Positions 6,522 through 9,837 of a stretch of 9,837 nt of DNA are shown here, in pieces. Both the position numbers and the translations under genes were made by a program. The notes under the pieces were generated by a model. The model was given only the letters and a program-made list of their open reading frames with translations. It had not been told where the DNA came from and ran no database searches. Source of the stretch: an uncultured Eubacteriales bacterium (GTDB taxonomy: Bacteria; Bacillota; Clostridia; Oscillospirales; Oscillospiraceae); assembly GCA_905202605.1 (NCBI GenBank), contig CAJKSU010000099.1, forward strand, positions 1 through 9,837, written 5' to 3'. Within the stretch, counting starts at the first letter, position 1. Each line of letters begins with the position of its first letter.

Positions 6522-7277
6522 TTACAGTGCGATTTCCAGCTCCACCGGGCAGTGATCCGAGCCGAACACCTCCGAATGGATCGCCGCACCGGTGATCCTC
6601 TCCTTTGCCCCATCGGACACCAGCCAGTAGTCAATGCGCCATCCGGCGTTGTTTTTCCGGGCGTTGAACCGATAGCTCCACCAGCTGTATGCCCCGGTGA
6701 CATCCGGATAGAGATAGCGGAAGGAATCGGTAAAGCCGGAGGAGAGAAGCCGTTCCATTTTCTCCCGCTCCTGATCGGAGAAGCCCGCCTTGCCCCGGTT
6801 GGGGCCGGGATTTTTCAGGTCGATGTCCGTCCGCGCCACGTTCAGGTCGCCGGACACCAGCACAGGCTTCCGCTCCGCAAGGCCGCCAAGATACGCCCGG
6901 AACGCATCCTCCCACTTCATCCGGTGGTCGATGCGCTTGAGTCCCTCCTGCGCATTGGGGGTGTAGCAGGTGGCAACGTAATAGCTCGGGTATTCCAGCG
7001 TAATGAGCCGCCCCTCGGTATCCAGCTCCGGCACGCCTACACCGTACTGCACGGAGATCGGCTCGGCCTTGGCAAAAATCGCCGTGCCGGAATAGCCCTT
7101 TTTCTCGGCGTAATTCCAATACTGATGGTAGCCCGGCAGCTCCAGCTCTACCTGTCCCGCCTGAAGCTTCGTCTCCTGCAGGCAGAAGAAATCTGCATCT
7201 GCCGATTGAAAATACTCAGTAAAGCCCTTGCCCAGACAGGCGCGCAGGCCGTTGACATTCCATGAGATCAGCTTCAT
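6522..7277 (-). CDS. xth: Exodeoxyribonuclease III / AP endonuclease
   Basis: Base-excision repair enzyme that cuts the DNA backbone 5' of abasic sites and removes 3' blocking groups, using Mg2+. The 251-residue product has the exonuclease-endonuclease-phosphatase fold motifs: MKLISWNVNGLRAC with Asn7, QETKL with metal-binding Glu35, YTPNAQEG, SGDLNVARTDIDLKNP with the catalytic Asp-Asn pair, GAYSWWSYRFNARKNNAGWRIDYW, and the terminal GSDHCPV with the catalytic Asp-His. The start at 7277 is preferred over the in-frame ATG at 7307, because GGAGG lies 10 nt upstream (7292-7288) and family members begin MKLISWN. The ATG overlaps the topB stop as ATGA, which indicates translational coupling. Bacillus calls this gene exoA. 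Confidence 0.96.
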   Translation of the reverse strand: MKLISWNVNGLRACLGKGFTEYFQSADADFFCLQETKLQAGQVELELPGYHQYWNYAEKKGYSGTAIFAKAEPISVQYGVGVPELDTEGRLITLEYPSYYVATCYTPNAQEGLKRIDHRMKWEDAFRAYLGGLAERKPVLVSGDLNVARTDIDLKNPGPNRGKAGFSDQEREKMERLLSSGFTDSFRYLYPDVTGAYSWWSYRFNARKNNAGWRIDYWLVSDGAKERITGAAIHSEVFGSDHCPVELEIAL

Positions 7278-9457
7278 TTGTTCTTTTCCTCCTGTGCCGC
7301 CTTCCATTTTGCCAGTGCGTCCGCCATGGCGGTATTGCCGCCGCCGGTGTTCTGGCTTGCAAGGTACTTCCTCACGTCCCGCTTGCCCGCTCCGGCGTTG
7401 GCACGGCGCTTTTTGAAGTCCGAAAGCTTCTCCCGGTAGCCGCAGACGCAGGCAAACATCTGCTTTTCCCCTTCGCCCCGCAGCTCCATTTTCTTATGGC
7501 AGTTGGGGCAGCGGGCATTGGTGGTCTGACTCAGGCTCCGGCGGTAGCCGCATTCCCGATCCGGGCAGACCAGCATTTCGCCCCGCTTGCCCTTGACCCT
7601 CAGGAGATGTTTCCCGCAGTCCGGGCAGGGCGTCCGGGTCTGGTTGTCATGGCGGTAGGTCTTATCGCTGGCCTTGACCTCGGTGACCAGCTCAGAGGCG
7701 TACTTCCGCATTTCCGACACGAATTCTGCATCCTTTGCCTTGCCCTTCGCAATGTCCGAAAGCCGATCCTCCCATCGGGCGGTGAGCTCCGCAGAGCGCA
7801 GCTCCTCCGGTGCCAGCTCGATGAGCTGCACCCCCTTGGAGGTGGGAACCAGCTCCTTCCCTCGCCGCTCCACATAGAAGGTGGAAAACAGCTTTTCGAT
7901 GATATCCGCACGAGTAGCGGGGGTGCCAAGGCCGGAGGTTTCCTCCAGAATCCGGGACAGGCTCTTATCCGTCACCTGACCGGCGGGATGCTCCATGGCG
8001 GACAGCAGGGTGGCCTCGGTATACCGTGCCGGGGGTGAAGTCTTTCCGGGCTTTAGTGCAGCAGACACCACCGGGAGCTTCTGCCCCTGTCCGAGTGCCG
8101 GCAGGTTCTGCGCCTGCTCGTCTCCATCCTCTTCCTCCAGCTGGAAGGAGCGGTTATAGGCCGCCTTCCAGCCCTGATTTAACACCCGATTCCCCTTGGC
8201 GGTAAAGGTCTCGCCGCCGATGGTCATGGTCAGGCGAACTTCTTCGTATTCATAAGGCTCCATCAGCACCGCAAGGAACCGCCGCACCACCAGATCATAG
8301 ATATTCCGCTCCGGCCCCGACAGGTCATAGAGCTGCGCCTGCTCCTCGGTGGGGATGATGGCGTGGTGGTCGGTCACCTTGGCGTCGTTCACCAGATATT
8401 TGGTTTTCAGGGGCTTATTTCGGTAGATCTCCTGCGCCAGCGGCTTATATTCGTCCACCATGCAGCTTCTCAGTCGCTCCGGAAGGGTCGGCACCACGTC
8501 CTGAGAGATATACCGGGAATCTGTCCGGGGATAGGTCAGGAGCTTATGCCGTTCATAGAGGCTCTGCATCAGCGACAGCGTCTCCTTGGCGGAATAGGCA
8601 TACTTCTTGTTGGCATCCCTTTGCAGCTCCGTGAGGTCATAGGCCGCCGGGGGCGGGGTGATTTTCCGCTGACGCTCCACCTTGGTGAGCACCGCCTGCT
8701 GCCCCTGCAGCTTTTTGAGAACAGCCTCCGCGTGGGCCTTGTCAAAGGTCTGGGCGTTCTTTCCGTTTTCCCGCCATGTGGCAGTGAAGCCCGAAAGCTT
8801 TGCGGTGATGCCCCAGAATTCCCGTGGGGTGAACTTCCGGATTTCCTCCTCCCGCCTGACGATCAGCGCAAGGGTAGGGGTCTGCACCCGTCCCGCAGAG
8901 AGCTGGGCGTTATATTTGCAGGTCAGGGCGCGGGTAACATTCAGCCCCACCAGCCAGTCCGCTTCGCTTCTGGCCTGCGCCGAGCGGAAGAGGTTATCAT
9001 AGTCCGATGCGGGCTTCAGCTGCCGGAAGCCGTCCTGAATCGCCTTGTCCGTCTGGGAGGAGATCCAGAGCCGCCGGGTCTTCCCCTTCCAGCCCGCCTT
9101 CATCATGATCCAGCGGGCCACCAGCTCTCCTTCCCGTCCGGCGTCGGTGGCGATGATCAGCTCGTCCACGTCGCCCCGCTTCATCAGCGTGGAAACCGCC
9201 TGAAACTGCCGCCGGGACTCCGGAATCACCACCAGCTTCATGTTCTGAGGCAGCATGGGAAGATCCTGCATGTCCCATTTTTCATACTTCTTATCATATA
9301 CGTCCGGATCCGCCAGCGTCACAAGATGCCCCAGCGCCCATGTGACAATATATCGTTCGCCCTCCAGATAACCGTTTCCGCTTTTGCCGCAGCCCAGCAC
9401 CCGCGCCAGCTCCCGGCCCACGGACGGCTTCTCTGCCAGTACCAGTGTTTTTGCCAT
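7274..9457 (-). CDS. topB: DNA topoisomerase III (type IA)
   Basis: A type IA topoisomerase that nicks one strand through a 5'-phosphotyrosine and decatenates or relaxes DNA, acting in replication and recombination. The 727 residues match the Firmicutes TopB length. The N-terminal Toprim domain shows VLAEKPSVGRELARVLG (Glu9) and IATDAGREGELVARWI (Asp105, Glu109). The catalytic tyrosine is Tyr309 in LLTYPRTDSRYIS. GLGTPATRADIIEKL is the conserved type IA motif in the C-terminal part of the core. The C-terminal end carries two zinc-ribbon-like modules (CPDCGK with CPDRECGY, and CPNCHK with CVCGY) and a basic tail. The ATG at 9457 has GAGGG 6 nt upstream. The gene is first in an operon with xth. 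It has no conjugation genes beside it here, so it looks like the chromosomal housekeeping copy. Confidence 0.96.
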   Translation of the reverse strand: MAKTLVLAEKPSVGRELARVLGCGKSGNGYLEGERYIVTWALGHLVTLADPDVYDKKYEKWDMQDLPMLPQNMKLVVIPESRRQFQAVSTLMKRGDVDELIIATDAGREGELVARWIMMKAGWKGKTRRLWISSQTDKAIQDGFRQLKPASDYDNLFRSAQARSEADWLVGLNVTRALTCKYNAQLSAGRVQTPTLALIVRREEEIRKFTPREFWGITAKLSGFTATWRENGKNAQTFDKAHAEAVLKKLQGQQAVLTKVERQRKITPPPAAYDLTELQRDANKKYAYSAKETLSLMQSLYERHKLLTYPRTDSRYISQDVVPTLPERLRSCMVDEYKPLAQEIYRNKPLKTKYLVNDAKVTDHHAIIPTEEQAQLYDLSGPERNIYDLVVRRFLAVLMEPYEYEEVRLTMTIGGETFTAKGNRVLNQGWKAAYNRSFQLEEEDGDEQAQNLPALGQGQKLPVVSAALKPGKTSPPARYTEATLLSAMEHPAGQVTDKSLSRILEETSGLGTPATRADIIEKLFSTFYVERRGKELVPTSKGVQLIELAPEELRSAELTARWEDRLSDIAKGKAKDAEFVSEMRKYASELVTEVKASDKTYRHDNQTRTPCPDCGKHLLRVKGKRGEMLVCPDRECGYRRSLSQTTNARCPNCHKKMELRGEGEKQMFACVCGYREKLSDFKKRRANAGAGKRDVRKYLASQNTGGGNTAMADALAKWKAAQEEKNK

Positions 9458-9489
9458 GGGATTCCCTCATTTCCTGTGTTGTCGGGAAT

Positions 9490-9498
9490 AGTATACCA
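9490..9498 (-). promoter_or_regulatory. Extended -10 promoter of topB
   Basis: On the minus strand TGG-TATACT (9498-9490) forms an extended -10 element, 32 nt before the topB ATG. The -35 position 17 nt upstream reads TTTTCT, a weak match, so the TGN extension probably carries recognition. Confidence 0.65.
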
Positions 9499-9534
9499 CA
9501 GAGTGAGGGGAAAGAAAAGAGCGCAGTGGGCAGT

Positions 9535-9573
9535 GGAACCCCCAGTCCTGCGGACAGCCCCCTTTCATGGGGA
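9535..9573 (+). repeat. Interspersed GC-rich repeat, copy 1 (forward)
   Basis: GGAACCCCCAGTC, a short GTCC/GGAC hairpin, GGACAGCCCCC and a CCCC/GGGG hairpin. The order matches copy 2 read on the other strand. The core (AACCCCTCAGTC, small hairpin, GACAGCTCCCC, small hairpin) resembles a dispersed repeat that I recall from many gut Clostridia genomes. It is non-coding. Confidence 0.6.
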
Positions 9574-9632
9574 ACAAATGGGGTGCGTCTTTCTTATTTA
9601 TTATTTATTCTGTCTTCTTTATTCTTTTCTTC

Positions 9633-9694
9633 TGGCTCCCCTGTAAGGGGAGCTGTCAGCATCCTATGACGCTGACTGAGGGGTTCTCCTCCTC
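9633..9694 (-). repeat. Interspersed GC-rich repeat, copy 2 (inverted relative to copy 1)
   Basis: Read on the minus strand: GGAGAACCCCTCAGTC, then a hairpin with TCAGC/GCTGA arms, GACAGCTCCCC, and a CTCCCC/GGGGAG hairpin. It is longer and better preserved than copy 1. The two face each other around about 60 bases rich in T (9574-9632), so the whole 9535-9694 block is bounded by imperfect terminal inverted repeats, as in a miniature mobile element. Confidence 0.65.
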
Positions 9695-9708
9695 GCTAAC
9701 CCCTAGCC

Positions 9709-9744
9709 AAAAAACCGGAGCCAGCGTTTCCGCCAGCTCCGGTT
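9709..9744 (-). terminator. Rho-independent terminator of the SLH-protein gene
   Basis: On the minus strand 9744-9731 pairs with 9726-9713 as a 14-bp stem capped by a GAAA tetraloop and followed by a T run (9714-9709). Two G-U pairs would be C-A mismatches in the plus-strand RNA, which fixes the orientation. It lies 22 nt after the stop of the gene entering from the right. Confidence 0.9.
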
Positions 9745-9766
9745 CATCGTTATTCTTCGGTTACCC

Positions 9767-9837
9767 TTACTTTTTCAGCAAATCCCGTCCGCGATACAGG
9801 AATGTGACTGCCTGCGCACGGGTACATTTCCCCGTGG
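9767..9837 (-). CDS. C-terminal end of an S-layer-homology (SLH) domain protein, partial
   Basis: The last 22 codons before TAA (9769-9767) read TGKCTRAQAVTFLYRGRDLL followed by two Lys. This matches the end of SLH modules in Clostridia, where the pattern CTRAQ-VTFLYR is highly conserved. SLH domains anchor surface proteins non-covalently to pyruvylated cell-wall polymers. Only the very end is present, so the rest of the protein, its length and its enzymatic cargo, if any, are unknown. The gene reads toward topB and has its own terminator. It was identified from the motif alone, and the directly following strong terminator supports it. Confidence 0.8.
   Translation of the reverse strand, partial: TGKCTRAQAVTFLYRGRDLLKK

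Noticed and set aside
8363..9646. Plus-strand ORF of 427 codons
   Set aside because: It lies opposite topB, runs into the repeat block, and is rich in His, Arg and Pro as expected for antisense frames.
1..9837. CRISPR array, tRNA genes, transposase genes, toxin-antitoxin or phage modules
   Set aside because: No regularly spaced repeats, cloverleaf genes other than tmRNA, or characteristic protein motifs were seen on either strand.

Overview
The window looks like chromosomal DNA of a Gram-positive anaerobe of the class Clostridia, probably an Oscillospirales-type gut bacterium. The signs are GC-rich coding DNA with AT-rich promoter regions, strong AGGAGG-type ribosome binding sites, sigma-A promoters, a lipoprotein-anchored ABC transporter, the end of an S-layer-homology (SLH) protein, a clostripain-type protease remnant, and a small interspersed repeat that I recall from this group. 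Assignment to a genus would need a search.

Layout, left to right. (1) 1-1308, minus strand: the C-terminal half of a clostripain-like (family C11) peptidase. It runs off the left edge and has no catalytic half and no in-frame start, so it looks like a gene that lost its 5' end. (2) 1338-3012, plus strand: a trans-translation cluster. A consensus promoter drives smpB, which overlaps a cyclophilin gene (TAATG), followed by a 153-bp inverted-repeat element, the tmRNA gene ssrA and a strong terminator. SmpB and tmRNA together rescue stalled ribosomes. (3) 3190-6334, minus strand: a complete ABC importer of the TrpXYZ-like type (PF04392 binding lipoprotein, BPD_transp_2 permease, ATPase) with a near-perfect promoter, an intercistronic terminator after the lipoprotein gene, and an end terminator that converges on ssrA. 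(4) 6432-9498, minus strand: topB (DNA topoisomerase III) and xth/exoA (exonuclease III), coupled by an ATGA overlap. (5) 9535-9837: two inverted copies of a small GC-rich repeat, then the terminator and last 22 codons of an SLH-domain protein entering from the right edge.

The genes are mostly ordinary housekeeping functions. I see no CRISPR array, prophage, toxin-antitoxin pair or clearly new defence system. The parts least explained by known families are the palindromic 153-bp element in front of ssrA, the unusual tag-reading region of the tmRNA, the decapitated protease with a ribosome binding site in the wrong frame, and the repeat pair upstream of topB. All calls come from reading the sequence; no database search was possible.
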